Shown here piece after piece: positions 46,809 to 59,087 of a stretch of 64,000 nt of DNA (position 1 is the stretch's first letter; each line of letters starts with the position of its first letter). This stretch comes from Boesenbergia rotunda (lineage: Eukaryota > Streptophyta > Magnoliopsida > Zingiberales > Zingiberaceae), in the NCBI GenBank assembly GCA_024364735.1, contig JAGFNQ010009473.1:248001-312000 (forward strand), given 5' to 3'. The notes under the pieces were generated by a model, which saw only the letters and a program-made list of their open reading frames with translations, made no database searches and was not told where the DNA came from. The translations under genes and the position numbers were made by a program.

Positions 46809-49589
46809 TAGACCTGACCAAGGGCCGGGTCCCGGCCCGGGTCAATGGGCCGGGTGGCCTATTGATCCAGTTCACCGGGTCAAATCGGAACTGGCCTGGC
46901 AGGTCCAATCCAAGTGGAACCGGTTAACCGGCGGTTCGTCGGTTCCAACGGCATCGAACCGACGGTTCGGAGTCATTGGGGAGTTTTTTTTATTTATTTT
47001 TTAATGGTTAAGATCATTTTATCGTTTTTTTGATCAATGAATATAATTTAGTAATCATTATGATCGAAACTCTATAATTAGAGAATTCATTTCATCATTT
47101 TCACACACATATTCTCTATTCTCATTCTCAATTTCATATTCTCTACGTGTTTTCAACTCCATCTTTCGATAACAATGGAAGGAAGTCACGGAGCTTCATC
47201 ATTTCGATCTTGGAGAGGAAAAGAAACAGCGCACAAGAATCCCAACATTCAAATTCAATCCACCAATGATGAGACCGAGGCTCAGTCCCAGCACCTTCTG
47301 ATGCCCGAAACACAAGGAAGTACCGATGCAATAACTTCTAAGGTTCAGAAAAAATCCTCTTTTAAAATCTTCTATTTTCACTAAATATTTTGAGAATGTC
47401 ACACTTCTATCGGGTGAATTGCGTACAAAATATAAGCATTGCAATGCTTCCTACAAATTCCAAATCGACGACGGCTATGGGTCGTTGAAACGACTTGTTG
47501 AAACGAAGCACCCGATGAAATATGGACTCGACCGCTCTCAAGCACAATTATCAAGATTTCTAGTCCTAGTAGTACTGATTTTAGTTTATTTCAATATTCT
47601 GATAATAAATTAAGAGAATCATTAGCTAAATTTATTTATGTAGAATATCTTTCTTTTAGTTTTGGAACTAACTGCATATTTGAAATTTTTTATAAAGAAT
47701 CTCTTAATCTATATGTTAAACATGTTCCTAAGACTACACTTACTCATACAATTAAAAGATTAGTAAAATAAGAAAAAAAAAATTTAATTAATAAATTTAG
47801 TAAATTAAATAATAAAGTTTCTTTATGTTCCGATATTTGGAGTAATCATTAGCATCCTCATTCTTATATGGGTGTGACTCGTCATTGGATTGATAACTTT
47901 TGGATCCTCCAAAAAAGATTGATAACTTATAAAGTTTTTGATGAATCACATATTGCCCATAACATTGTATAATTATTATGTTTAATTTTAGAAGAATATA
48001 GATTGACTCATAAAATATTTTCAATATCATCAGATAATGCTAGTTCTAATACCGTTTTTATAGACGAACTAAAATTTATTTATCAATCTGTTATTGGTGG
48101 TTTATTTTTTCATATTCGTTGTGTATGTCATAATTTAAATTGATGTGTTCAAAATGGATTAAAACTTTTAGAAAAATATATTAAACAAATTAAAATCGTA
48201 ATTTCATACTTATGGTCGCATCCATCTATAATGAAACAATGAGCTAGATTTTGTAAAGCTAATGGAATGAGACCTAAAAATTTTCATGTGATGTTCAAAT
48301 ATGTTTGAATTCAACATATCAATTATTACATGAATTATTTCAATATAAAGATTTATTATATTTATTTTTTACATAAAATAGTAATACTAATATATATTTA
48401 TTTTCACAATAATAGAATATTTGTAGTAATATTTGTGAAATTTTAAAAGTATTTAACGATGCAACTGAATAACTTTTCGGTGTTTATTATTACACTGCTC
48501 ATTTAATTTTAGTGAATTATTCTAGTATAGTATTAGTATTAAATGAACATATCAATAATGAAATTTTAACTTTTTACATAATAGAAAAAATATTTTTATT
48601 TTATTTTTGAAATTTATTTAATTGTATTTGCTTTAGATCTTAGATTTAAATTAAAAGTTTTACAAAAAATACTAATTTTATATTATGACGTTTTAATTCC
48701 TATTAAAGATTCTTCTTCTCTAGTTCCGGTTAATATTATATATAATATTAAAAATTATTTATACCATCTTTATAATCAATATTATATTAAATATGGAATT
48801 TAAACTAATATTTCAGAAACATAACAGTCTACTAGTTCTAATTTAAAACCTACAATAGCAAAATTTTTATTAAAAGAATGACCGAAACATCCATGAGGAT
48901 CCTCAAGTTTCACACAGGAACTTGAGAATTATTTTACGACTTCTTTTGATTTTAATGAAACAGATAGCGAAGATTTCGATATCTTAAAGTGGTGGTCACA
49001 GAAGGCTCAAAGCTTTCCTGTTTTCTCCGTGATTGCCAAAGAAATTTTAGCTTGTCCAGTATCAACTATTGTTGTGGAGCAGACATTCAGTGTCGGCGAT
49101 AACATATTAAATGAATGACGATCAATTACGTCTCCCGACTCATTGGAAGCTCAAACATTACTAGACGATTGACCTAGAACCAAGAAAAGAATCCAAAAAA
49201 TGTAACTTTCAGAAGACGAAGTCGAAGAATTTGATACAGAAGGAACGAATACAATAGGACGGGAGGAAATGGAAATGAGTGATGAAAATTATAAAAGGGT
49301 AAAAATGTAAAAGAACTACGTGAGTTTGATTCTCCTACACCTTAAGGGATACGTAGACAACTTAAATAAGTACAAACCTTTTTTAAATAAATTTTATATT
49401 TTATATTTTAATTTTTTTAATATAAAATCTCGAACCGTGACGAACCGTTAACCGAATCGTAAATCGATAGTTTCGAACCGTGAACCGTAACCGTCTTGGG
49501 TGGTTAAGGTTAAAGCTCGACCTCCCACGAACCGTTGAATTGCCGATTTTGAACCGTCAAATCATCAATTCGAATTATGATCAGGTCCA
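46809..49589 (+). mobile_element. hAT transposon with decayed transposase
   Basis: A 2781-bp element flanked by the 8-bp TSD CTCACCCT (46801-46808 and 49590-49597). Short imperfect terminal inverted repeats: TAGACCTGACCA at the left and, inverted, TGGACCTGATCA at the right. Subterminal regions are rich in GAACCG/CGGTTC motifs (46915-46985 and 49420-49560), typical hAT transposase-binding clusters. It carries the transposase remnant at 47175-49204. Confidence 0.88.
47175..49204 (+). pseudogene. hAT-family transposase pseudogene
   Basis: Starts MEGSHGASSFRSW. Readable family landmarks: SLCSDIWSNH (47819 on) with HPHSYMGVTRHWIDNFW, the SDIWTS...Y.C.T.HWID block of RICESLEEPER-type hAT transposases; FSISSDNASSN, the D of the catalytic core; and near the end VIAKEILACPVSTIVVEQTF, the C-terminal hAT dimerisation domain. 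Many stops break the frame, and a notable share sit where Trp (TGG) is expected: after ILNE, after LLDD and after FLLKE the codon is TGA. The product is dead. Confidence 0.8.
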
Positions 49590-49597
49590 CTCACCCT

Positions 49598-50421
49598 GAG
49601 CTCGAATTGGGCATCTCCAATGGGCCCATTACGGAGCATTAAGTAAAAAGGCCTAAATTTCTACTGACGTCAAAACTCCTTTCTTTTTTCCAATCCAAAA
49701 TTTGGATCCGGTTAAATAAATAACAATTAATCGACGAGAGTTTACAACCAATAGTAATCTATTGTTGACATACCAATATTACTTGACAATATATTCGTGT
49801 ACGTGTTATATTTGTACATTTAAAAATGATTTACTCGTTTCAGAAGAACGGTTTTCCCGAAGTTTTAATTTCATACAAAGATAGCACTTCTAATTGTAGA
49901 TGTTCACGAATGATAGAGCAAGCAAAGCCTTACAAAATTTTCTACGATCAGTCCTTTCTGTTGCAGAACTCCATTTCAACCAGATGACATTCATATTTGC
50001 AGTTCGAATGGAGTAGAACTTATTATTCGATGCTTCTACACTGAGAGATTATGCGTAGCAGTACAGGAATTGATGGTGATACAATGCGGTAAGGTCGAAC
50101 AGGCCACACCGGAGTACATTACTCCGATACAGAAACTAAATAAAATCAAGCTCCTACAAATTGCTTTGCTACACTGAAATAATTTCTAGTCACGGCACAG
50201 GCAGATCGTGTGATGCGATATAAATATCTGTTACATGAAAAAAGAATGGAACCTGTCGCCTGAGGTTCGGGAAACGTCAAAACAAGAGCTCTCGAGCAAA
50301 GCAAGCAGTAAGGATCTCACGATTCTTGGATGAAGCTTCAAGAATTCGAGTTGCTACGAGTTTCATTAAGACTCTGGAACAGGAACATTTGAGCATCAGC
50401 TGACAATTATCACATAAAAAT
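49598..50421. other. 3' flank of ARPC2
   Basis: Contains the probable 3' untranslated region of the minus-strand ARPC2 gene. A possible extra terminal exon (acceptor near 50400) was considered but is not needed. Confidence 0.4.
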
Positions 50422-53400
50422 TCATTCAAAAGATGAGGATACCCGGGCACTGACCAGTCGTTTGAAGGACACTAACTTCTTTGCCTTCTCTGATTCTGAT
50501 TTAGCACGATCCAAGGCCTGGAAAAGTTAAATGCAAATGCATCAGTCTTGCCCTTGACAAACCCTAATCAAAATAGTTTAAGATAAAGCGGGATGTTTTC
50601 CATTAAATCCTGAGAGTTATGGCCCACCGCTGAAAATCTGCCATTGGACATAAAAGTAGAATAGGACTAGGTCATTGCGGATACCTTTTTCTTTTCAATT
50701 GTTCTAACATTTTACATCTCATAACTTGATATCATCCACAACTAAATCCATCCAGTGAGCACTGGGCAGATTTGACACTAACTGTAAAAATATGAACTAA
50801 AATATCTACACAACAGTTTAAAAAATGTGAAAATGATTTCAATCATCAACATATGGAGGTGTTGGTTCTCATGAGTTTTAAGATAGTGTAACCACAATAG
50901 ACTGATATGCAGATTGCAATGTTTATACATAGTTCTGTCAGAAAGCTATAATTTTTTTGTTCTTTATTATACCTAATCATATTGTCAAAACCCAGGCAAC
51001 TATTTGAAATCCTTGTTCAGCTATGTGAACACTAAATATTCTCCACCAAAAGCACTTCATCTAATTTCTGGATCTCATAATAACGAAATTCAACAGTAAG
51101 TTCAACAAAAATGAATCAATGCTTATAAAGGGCAGCTCTAATTACATTGCACCTAGTGCTTGCTACAAGATATGCCTCTTTAACAGTAACTTCCAACAAG
51201 AATCAATACTGGCCAATCCATGCTACCAGAGGGGTCTCCCAGTCTCCCTACTATGCCAATTTATGACTTCCGAGAGCCATTACATCTTCAATCAGCTACA
51301 CCAATGATCAGTCGTAGATTCTTAATATTTGGAGTGATCACTGATAGGGAGATAGGGTACTCGACAATGTAATATTATGCACATGCGTGGAGGTATAAAA
51401 ATTCAGCTTTCTGGTGGAGCGGTGGTTAAGGTTGTTTTTTCTTGAAGATAGAAAATACAAAGAAAAAAGAGAGGTATAGATGAGGTACTATTTAAAGGCA
51501 GTCATAACACAATGGCAGTTGGATAGACAGATGCTGACAGGTTTTCCTCATATAGGACTTCAATTTTTGGTAGTACAAATGCAAAATATTGAGACATGTA
51601 ATTAATGACAAGTTTATAGCTGTCGTTAAAGAATTTAATGTAGTCAAGGGTAGGCTCAACTCATTCAGTTAACATGTGATTATGGAGTTGTTCTACGAAT
51701 TGCTTCAGCTACTGAAATACATTACCATTTTTGAATGCCTAAAAGTCGTGTTAAAACAATCTTTAACTATAGAATAATATACTTTGTTATGCATATTACA
51801 TAGTTTTCTCAATGTAAATATACGACTGATACATGGAGCGGCATTTGTGCATACACACTGAGTTGACACTTGGCTGCATAACAATTGCATGCAATTTTTA
51901 AAACCCTGTTGAAAGCTATTGGGGATATGAGGATCATTTTGTAATCAGACTGTTAGTATGTGATTAATTTCCTAAAGCACTTAGCGGTTCTAAAGGGAAA
52001 TATGCGCAATATGGAATTATATGGCATCTAGAGAATTCCTAATATCAAGAGATTTCATTGTACAATTTTCTTATACTACAATGGTCCTTAATCCCTGACC
52101 ACTTTTCTATTCATTCATTCCAGCACTAACAAATTCTAATCAAAAGGCTCTTATGATAAAATTCCATCGTCAACCAAAAAGGATCTTTATGGTTTTTATA
52201 TGAGTTGTTCAATTACAATAATCCTGGAGGATCGTCTTTATGATAAAATTTGTGCATCTTGTGCTAGATTTTCTAATGAAGATCAGGTTTCTCAAAAATT
52301 AAAATTGTAATATCAATGGTACATGTTCCAAGCTTAGTGACTTAAAAGAAACATAAATCTAACCCATGAGAAAACATAAAACTATCACAAACTAGTTATA
52401 TCATTACTACTATAGTTACAAATTGAAAGGGGGCCTAAAGGGCATAGGATCAGCAAAAAGAATTAAGCAGATACTATTTTTTTAATAGATTACCTGAATA
52501 AGTGAGTCCACCCGTCGCCTCATTCTGGTGTGCATGAAACCTTCTGAACACTATTTAAAAGTGACAAATTAAAAACTAATCAGCAAGACTTTGCAATGTT
52601 ATAATTCACTGACAATACAAGATGAAGAAATTCAACTAGAAGTGGGATGAAGAAATAAAGAATAACTTTTACTCATACATAGAAAGATAATGTCAATGTG
52701 CTTTCATACTGATAGTATTTTATTTGAATTCAATAATCATTTACCACAATAACAATTATAGAACTGAAGAACAGATAGAAATGTAACAGCAACAGGCTGT
52801 AAGGCTCTCTAACGTGTTTCATAACAAAGGCAAGAGAAGGTGGAATTGTTCACCTAATTCGTTAGGCAACCCATTGCAAGAATATAGAGCAGAGAGCATA
52901 CTGAGGAAAAAAAATCACAGAAACAAATGGTATATGAACAAATAAAGGCTGACTTAGTCCATAATGCATATATAGAAAGATAAATGTCAATGTGCCTTCC
53001 TATTGATAGTTATTGTGTATGATCTGAATTCAATAATCATTTACCATAACACAAATTTGAGAACTGGAGAAGATGCCACCAGAACTGGAGAAGAGATAAA
53101 AATGTCACAGGAACAGGCCGTAAGACCCTCGGATGAAAAAATTACAAAAACAAAATGGTACAAACAATAGTAGACAGAAGAAGGGTAATTTTAACTTGCA
53201 AAACTGCAAGCGGGGAACACTTTCCCGGAGTAATCAGACAAGAAGAAAATCATGTTAAAATTGGAGATATAGATGAGAGAAAAATGTGAGATGTTGATCT
53301 AAGTAGAAAAGAGTAAAGAGTAAAGAACTTGAAAATGGAATCATCTTGCCAGCAACCCATATTTATTCCATAAATTTATAGGTCTTTAGTTTGAAATTTT

Positions 53401-56400
53401 GAACATTTCTCAACGGATTTTACCAGTTGAACAAAAATAAGCAATGCATTGGCAAAGGACTCATGCAATAAGCCCATCCTTTGTTATCAATCAAGAGACC
53501 CTCAAATAATTTGATTCTTTGGCATTACAAAACAAAATAGAAGTGCATCATTTAATTACAAGATACAACTTTAAAAAAATCTACAAAAAGGAGTTGCAAG
53601 AAATCAAAATGAGTACCTTGACATGATAACTGACATAGGCATGAAATGTTAACAGGCTCCAAACAGTTCTATCCAGCTTCTTCTCTTCGACATGACGGGG
53701 AAAAATTACTACAAGAGAGAGTGAAATTGACATGAATCAATTACCAAGAAGATACAAGACATGTGATCTAGTATTACCAAAGGTAACAAATCCTGCATTT
53801 GCTGTTAGAGCTTGAGCAGGTGCTGCTTTCAACTCAAGAGGAGGTGTAGCAGACCACATACAAGAAGGTGCATTATTAAGACCAGCAGTTCTCCTTGCTT
53901 CAACAAGTTCCTAGGGATATAGACTTCTTCTAGATTAGTCCAAGTATATACAATGTAGTCAACAACAACCAAGCCTTATCCCACTAGAAGGGGTCGACCA
54001 AAGTATATACAATGCAGTCAATTACTCAAAATGAAGGAAATTCCATTTCACCTGTAAGAATGATGTTGCCAAAACAATATCAGTAGAGTCCTGGAATCTC
54101 ATAGGATAGACCACAGTTACTTTATCTGGCTGCAAAAAGAAGAGATGATTATTCACTATTCAACAAACTAAATATTGAAAGGTGAAATTTCTTCTGTTTG
54201 AAAGTTTATTATCACGCCCATTGCAATACTCAGAGAGTTTGAAAGGCTCATCAGCAATTACATTTTAGCACAAGCTAGAGTAGAGCTTATGGCAGTTGAA
54301 ACTCAATGAGGTTCCCGATTTAGAACTGGCAAAGTTTTGCTTGACTTAGCATAAATATGTAGTGAACATGTCTCAAAAAGAATACAATATTAAACAGGAT
54401 TAAAAATCATCATTATCTAGGGTCATTTTGTAGTAAGAAAACTCATCCAACTGAAAGGTGATTGATTGGTTGGAATATCAAAATATAAGTACAAAAATTA
54501 GACATATAACTTGAATATTTTTTTTAGTTCTGAACTGTCTAATCATCTAGATCTTAAAGAAGCTCTAATTTGATTGGTAAGCTGATTGGAATTCTCCTCC
54601 TTGATTCTTACCATTTATTTCCTTCCATTGTTTTTACCCTAATTTTGTTGTGGCAAACAGAGTTCCAGTCTCTTTTGTGAGCCAGTTTCAATCCCTGATT
54701 AAACCATTATTCAACCAACATGATCTGTGCAGATGGTATTCTGTGTGTTTTTTTTTCTAATGGATAGTTAATACTTCCAACTTACTGTGCCAATACTCAG
54801 AATTTCAGATGTGTAAGTTTGTTTTTCTCTCCTACTCATATCCATTCATGGATCATGGTCACCATGTAACTATCTGGGTATAGGTGGCATCTGCTTGAAA
54901 CTGTCTTGAATAATTTCAAAACGCCGCTAATAACAAAAACCATATGACATCATTGAGGAAAGAAGAATAACCAATTTCAGCTTCAGAATCCAATTATTTT
55001 CAAGGGGTATTATAAAAGGTAAATAATCAACATCAAAAAATACTATGGGTGTAGCTAAAACAAGTACTTTTGCAACTCACTATGCATGTGAAGGCAGTTT
55101 ACCTGAGGAACTAGGAAAAAAGATTCGTTGGGTCTGTGCACAAGAGCAATAAGTTGATCCATTTCTGGTGCAACAGTCTTTGCTGAAAGATTCTTTAAAA
55201 CAAATCTCAATGGAGCGCCTAAAACAACTTCTCTTACTGATGCAATTTTTACTAGGAGAGCTTGCCTTTGCTCTGTAACATCACAAGCACCAAGCCAACA
55301 AAGATAACTAACTTGAATATAACTGAAAGATTAAAACTCATGGGCCGGTTTTGAGAGAAAAAAATATTAGTGACAGAATTAAACATAAATTCACTCAAAA
55401 TAGCAATATGTATGACACAAAAGCAAAGATTGACAAAGTTCTGTATATTCAACTAATATATCATACAAAAGGTAGTCTATTGATCCTTATGGATTATATT
55501 ACTGCATATAAATGATGGCAATTGATCAGGAATCATGAGTCTAGGTTGTAGACAACCTTATTGCATCACTTTTTCAATAGAGAAACTTTTTATGAGGAAA
55601 TAGCACATTATTTTATTGTCCAGAATGCATATGTATGTGAAGTTTCAGTGGAAGCATTAACAACTAATATAGGAAGAAAGTCTCTGATGGAAGTATAAAT
55701 GTTCTCTTTAAAATTCATATAAGAATACAGTTCCTTTTCTTCTACCATCCTTATCAGTCAGATGAGTAATAGCCTTGAGGATAATCGCGCAAATGAAAAT
55801 GAGAATAGAGCTATGCTGATACCCGCCTTCCAAAGGAAAAGTGGATAAACGCTCCAACGCAAGTACGCAACCTCAACCATAGTAACAACATCTCGGAACA
55901 CCATGATTCAAAGAGCTATATGACCATTCTGGAATCTAATATTTAAATCATCAATATATATACAGAAGTGAAAGGATTGATCGTGCTTCTACACATATAT
56001 ATTCAATCATATGCAGCAACTCATAATGACCTTGGAAAGGAAACGCGTTGAACCTTCAACTGACGGGAGCTTTGAGAGGTTGAGCTTCATAGTCAGATTA
56101 TAGCCATCTTTGGGGGGATCAAGAATCTGCACCACCGACCCGTATGCCGTCTTTATGGCGTCAATGGCGCCGAACGGAAGTCCGTCGAAGAAAATGGCCT
56201 CCGGCGGAGGTATGGGGAGGGAGACGGACAGCACCATCACCTGCGGATTCCTCGTCGAGAACTGCGATCCGAGCCACCATCGTCATCAGAACCATGCCGC
56301 CTCCTAAGGAGGTGGGGGCTAAAGATCAGAGCTTTCACTCACCTGGATGTGGTATCGAACGTCATCAAACTCGACGGAATGGCAATCTAGGTCAATTCCT

Positions 56401-56548
56401 TTTTCCGGGCTGGCCACAAACAAGCATCAAATGAAGTCAAAGGTAGGATTCGGAAAAACCCTAAAAGCAGGAGGAGATCTGAGTACCTGAGAAGGCGATC
56501 TTGGAGGATTTGAAGGAGGAACCGGGAAGGCGATTGGAGGAGGATCAT
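50422..56548 (-). CDS. ARPC2: Actin-related protein 2/3 complex subunit 2 (ARPC2), nine exons
   Basis: Minus-strand exons: 56548-56487, 56409-56343, 56261-56031, 55270-55103, 54129-54052, 53910-53778, 53708-53617, 52550-52494, 50517-50422. All have GT-AG borders and consistent phase, giving 327 residues, against about 320 for plant ARPC2. Readable blocks: MILLQSPSRFLLQ (start), KGIDLDCHSVEFDDVRYHIQ, DGLPFGAIDAIKTAYGSVVQ, KIASVREVVLGAPLRFVLKN, PDKVTVVYPMRFQDSTDIVL, NNAPSCMWSATPPLELK, VIFPRHVEEKKLDRTVW and CSEGFMHTRMRRRVDSLIQ, ending KKLVSFKRL plus a short tail. ARPC2 with ARPC4 forms the core of the Arp2/3 complex, which nucleates branched actin filaments; in Arabidopsis, loss of ARPC2A (DISTORTED2) deforms trichomes. 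The Met at 56548 matches the family start; an in-frame Met at 56590 would add 14 residues. The exon 4 acceptor (AG before CAAAGG) and the last exon's end are the least certain. Intron 8 is about 2 kb. Confidence 0.93.
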
Positions 56549-56903
56549 TGAGCTGGTTGCGGAGGCGGAGGCGAAGAAGGAGCGCGACAACGACAGCGCC
56601 GCGTCAGAAGCCTGCGTAGACGGCGACGGGGGATGACGAGATCGGAATCGGAAGACGCCGAGAGAAATGAAGCATCGCCCAGTTGCTTTGAGTCGAGTTT
56701 ACGGACAAATTTATAGGGCTAGTTAATAGGAATGTCATCAATTTTCTAGGTTCTTAATGTATACTAAATTTGGATTTGCTTCTAATTAATCCCCAAGGCT
56801 ACTAATCAACGTAATTTCCTTTCTTTCTCAATTATATTATTTAGGAGTTGCTTGGTCGGGAGTGTAGGGGTAAGGAATAAGAATAAATGTTATTTCATTC
56901 CTA
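56549..56903. promoter_or_regulatory. Promoter/5' leader region of ARPC2
   Basis: 56549-56690 is CpG-rich, as expected for the 5' leader of the minus-strand ARPC2 gene. 56700-56903 is AT-rich promoter sequence that ends where a retrotransposon LTR begins, so the element lies about 350 bp upstream of the start codon. Confidence 0.45.
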
Positions 56904-57468
56904 TGTGATCCCGGCCTTATCTACGAATAGGTTCATAGGCCGGGCCCGCCAGCCAACCTGGCGCCAGGAAGGTTTAGAGGACAGGCCAGCAAAGGCATGC
57001 TCGGGTGAGCTCCTGAGCCCGGGAGCCCCCGGTGCAGCAGTTAGCTGTCCACCGGTGGGGTCGGTCGGACCGACCACCAACCATTTCCCGACATAGAGCT
57101 AGGTCGCGCGTCATACCGCGTCACTCCTAAGTGCTCCCTACGAGCTGACAGCTATCACACTCTTATCTTGTCAGTACGGATAAGAGTTGTCAGCTCCCCC
57201 GGCTATATAAACTCTGCACTCCCCCTATCGCAGGTACGCGCGCGCAAGCTTTCTGGCCTCTTGCCTCATTTCAATTCAGTTCCACTATCACGCTTGTGGA
57301 TACTGACTTGACCGTCGGAGTACCTGACCGGGGAAATCCCCGGCGGGTTTACTAACGGTCGCTGTCTTGCAGGGCCTCGTCGGGTGCTACCAGGTCGCTG
57401 CCACCTCATTCTCTCGTGCCACCCGGGAGACCGTCCGACCCTCGGGATCGCCACCTCACTTCACGACA
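56904..57468 (+). mobile_element. 5' LTR of a Ty3-type retrotransposon (family T)
   Basis: 565 bp, TGTGATCCCGG to CACGACA, followed 10 bases later by a primer-binding-like TGGCGCTAGAAGGAGGG. It is related to 4622-5085. The interior continues to the right; no matching 3' LTR is inside the window, so the 3' end is off the edge or lost. Confidence 0.75.
57142..57211 (+). promoter_or_regulatory. LTR core promoter with upstream hairpin (second copy)
   Basis: Outer stem GAGCTGACA (57142-57150) / TGTCAGCTC (57188-57196), an 8-base bulge, inner stem ACTCTTATC (57159-57167) / GATAAGAGT (57179-57187), then CCCCCGG and the TATA box (CTATATAAA, 57203-57211). The geometry is identical to 4745-4814 although the inner stem sequence differs. 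Confidence 0.6.
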
Positions 57469-57478
57469 GGATCAAATT

Positions 57479-57495
57479 TGGCGCTAGAAGGAGGG
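57479..57495 (+). promoter_or_regulatory. Primer-binding site of the Ty3-type element
   Basis: TGGCGCTAGAAGGAGGG begins ten bases after the LTR end, the expected position for the minus-strand primer site. The cognate tRNA was not assigned. Confidence 0.6.
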
Positions 57496-57522
57496 ACACC
57501 AGTAGCCTGATCGGAAGCGGAG

Positions 57523-57750
57523 ATGGAGGAGCCTAACTGGATTTGGGTCACTCCTGAAGTATACGAGCGCCCCTTTCCTCCGCCCAGGCCTCGCGGTCAG
57601 AACTCACGTATAGGACCTTGTGCAAGGCAGTCCAAGGGAGCTCTCACCCTCCGGACTAGTAGAAAGATGTATCTTGCTACCTCTACGTATCAGAGGAAAG
57701 TCCCAATCTTCTCAAAGGCAAGCCAGCAGCTCGACGTGCGCGAACTATAA
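57523..57750 (+). CDS. Short open frame at the start of the retrotransposon interior
   Basis: 75 codons beginning MEEPNWIWVTPEVYERPF, 27 bases after the primer site, where a gag frame would begin. No gag domain is recognisable and the frame ends shortly before the minisatellite. It may be the remnant of a gag N terminus or a leader ORF. Confidence 0.3.
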   Translation: MEEPNWIWVTPEVYERPFPPPRPRGQNSRIGPCARQSKGALTLRTSRKMYLATSTYQRKVPIFSKASQQLDVREL

Positions 57751-57775
57751 ATCGAGATCCGCTCTCACTATCCCA

Positions 57776-58560
57776 CGGCGCGGCTCTCAGGCGACGCATG
57801 GCGATCCACGCTCCCTGAGATGTCCTCGACCGGGAAGCCTCGGCGCGGCTCTCAGGCGACGCGTGGCAATCCACGCTCCCTGAGATGCCCTCGACCGGGA
57901 AGCCTCGGCGCGGCTCTCAGGCGACGTGTGGCGATCCACGCTCCCTGAGATGCCCTCGACCGGGAAGCCTCGACGCGGCTCTCAGGCGACGCGTGGCGAT
58001 CCACGCTCCCTGAGATGTCCTCGACCGGGAAGCCTCGGCACGGCTCTCAGGCGACGCGTGGCGATCCAGCTCCCTGAGATGTCCTCAACCGGGAAGCCTC
58101 GGCGCGGCTCTCAGGCGACGTGTGGCAATCCACGCTCCCTGAGATGTCCTCGATCGAGAAGCCTCGGCGCGGCTCTCAGGCGACGCGTGGCGATCCACGC
58201 GCCCTGAGATGTCCCGATCGGGAAGCCTCGAAGCCCTCGGATTGGCTCTCAGTCGGATGCGTGGCGGCCCACGCTCCCTGAAGATCCCCAGACCGGGCGG
58301 CTATATTCTCGCTCCGAGCAAGCTTTCCCTCGGATCGGTTCTCAGCTGGGCACGTGGCGACCCACGCTTCCTGAGAGATCCCCCGACTGGGCGGCTATAT
58401 TCTCGCTCCGAGCGAGCTTCCCCTCGGATCGGCTCTCAGCCGGGCGCGTGGCGGGCCACGCTCCCTGAGAGATCCCCCGACCGGCGGCTATATTCTCGCT
58501 CCGTGCGAGCCCTGCCCCCGAGCTGGCTCTCAGCCAGGCATGCGGTGATTCCTACTCTCG
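57776..58560 (+). repeat. Minisatellite: 65-bp units passing into ~95-bp units
   Basis: Units starting CGGCGCGGCTCTCAGGCGAC occur at 57776, 57841, 57906, 57971, 58036, 58100 and 58165, a 65-bp period with one 1-base deletion. From about 58200 the period lengthens to roughly 95 bp by addition of a CGGCTATATTCTCGCTCCG segment, for about four more units. Every unit has a small foldback, CGTGGCGATCCACG, and ends in CTCCCTGAGA. Open frames across it are by-products of the repeat. Confidence 0.85.
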
Positions 58561-59087
58561 GAGACTTCAAGCAGGCATTCTTACTCTTGCCTTGCGGGCA
58601 AGGCGAGAGCTGGAATAGCTCCCAGCGCGGTCCTCGATTCAGGGGCATTGTCTGAAACAAGCGCCTCACCCCGGGGCCTGCATACGAGCTAAGGGCAACT
58701 AAGTCTCCGTGACTACGATGACCCAACTTCTTGATCAAATGCGCTTCAACCCCCTCCCGGTTGGTTCATGGGACAACCATGGGCTTAGGATTTCCTCCGT
58801 GCTCGCCCAAGTAGGGGACACTGAGGGAACGATACCCACTCGCAGAATCCTAAGCGCATAACTACCCGAGTAACTAATACTCTACGACCCTGATGTTGTA
58901 GGCGCTCACTCACCGGAAAGAGGTGGACGAGCACACCTTCCCCCATTCGGATCGCTTGTGCTCTAGCACCAAACATACATAGGCCTAAGTACACAAGAAC
59001 GAGGACGATGGAAAGGGAAAATAGCATTCATAGTAAACAACTTGGCCTCCGCCTACACAAGAAAAAGAAAAAAAAGGCAGTGCGAAA
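58561..59087. other. Retroelement interior, no recognised domain
   Basis: Connects the minisatellite to the 3' end of the antisense reading frame. It contains GAAAGAGGTGGACGAGC-type sequence but no recognised coding domain. Confidence 0.35.

Noticed and set aside
50300..50410. Possible tenth exon of ARPC2 after a CGG|GTATCC donor
   Set aside because: The ninth exon already ends with a stop at a family-typical length, and no family motif is visible in the extra segment.
57620..58738. Open frames across the minisatellite
   Set aside because: Repetitive by-products of a 65/95-bp tandem repeat that stays open because of its base composition.
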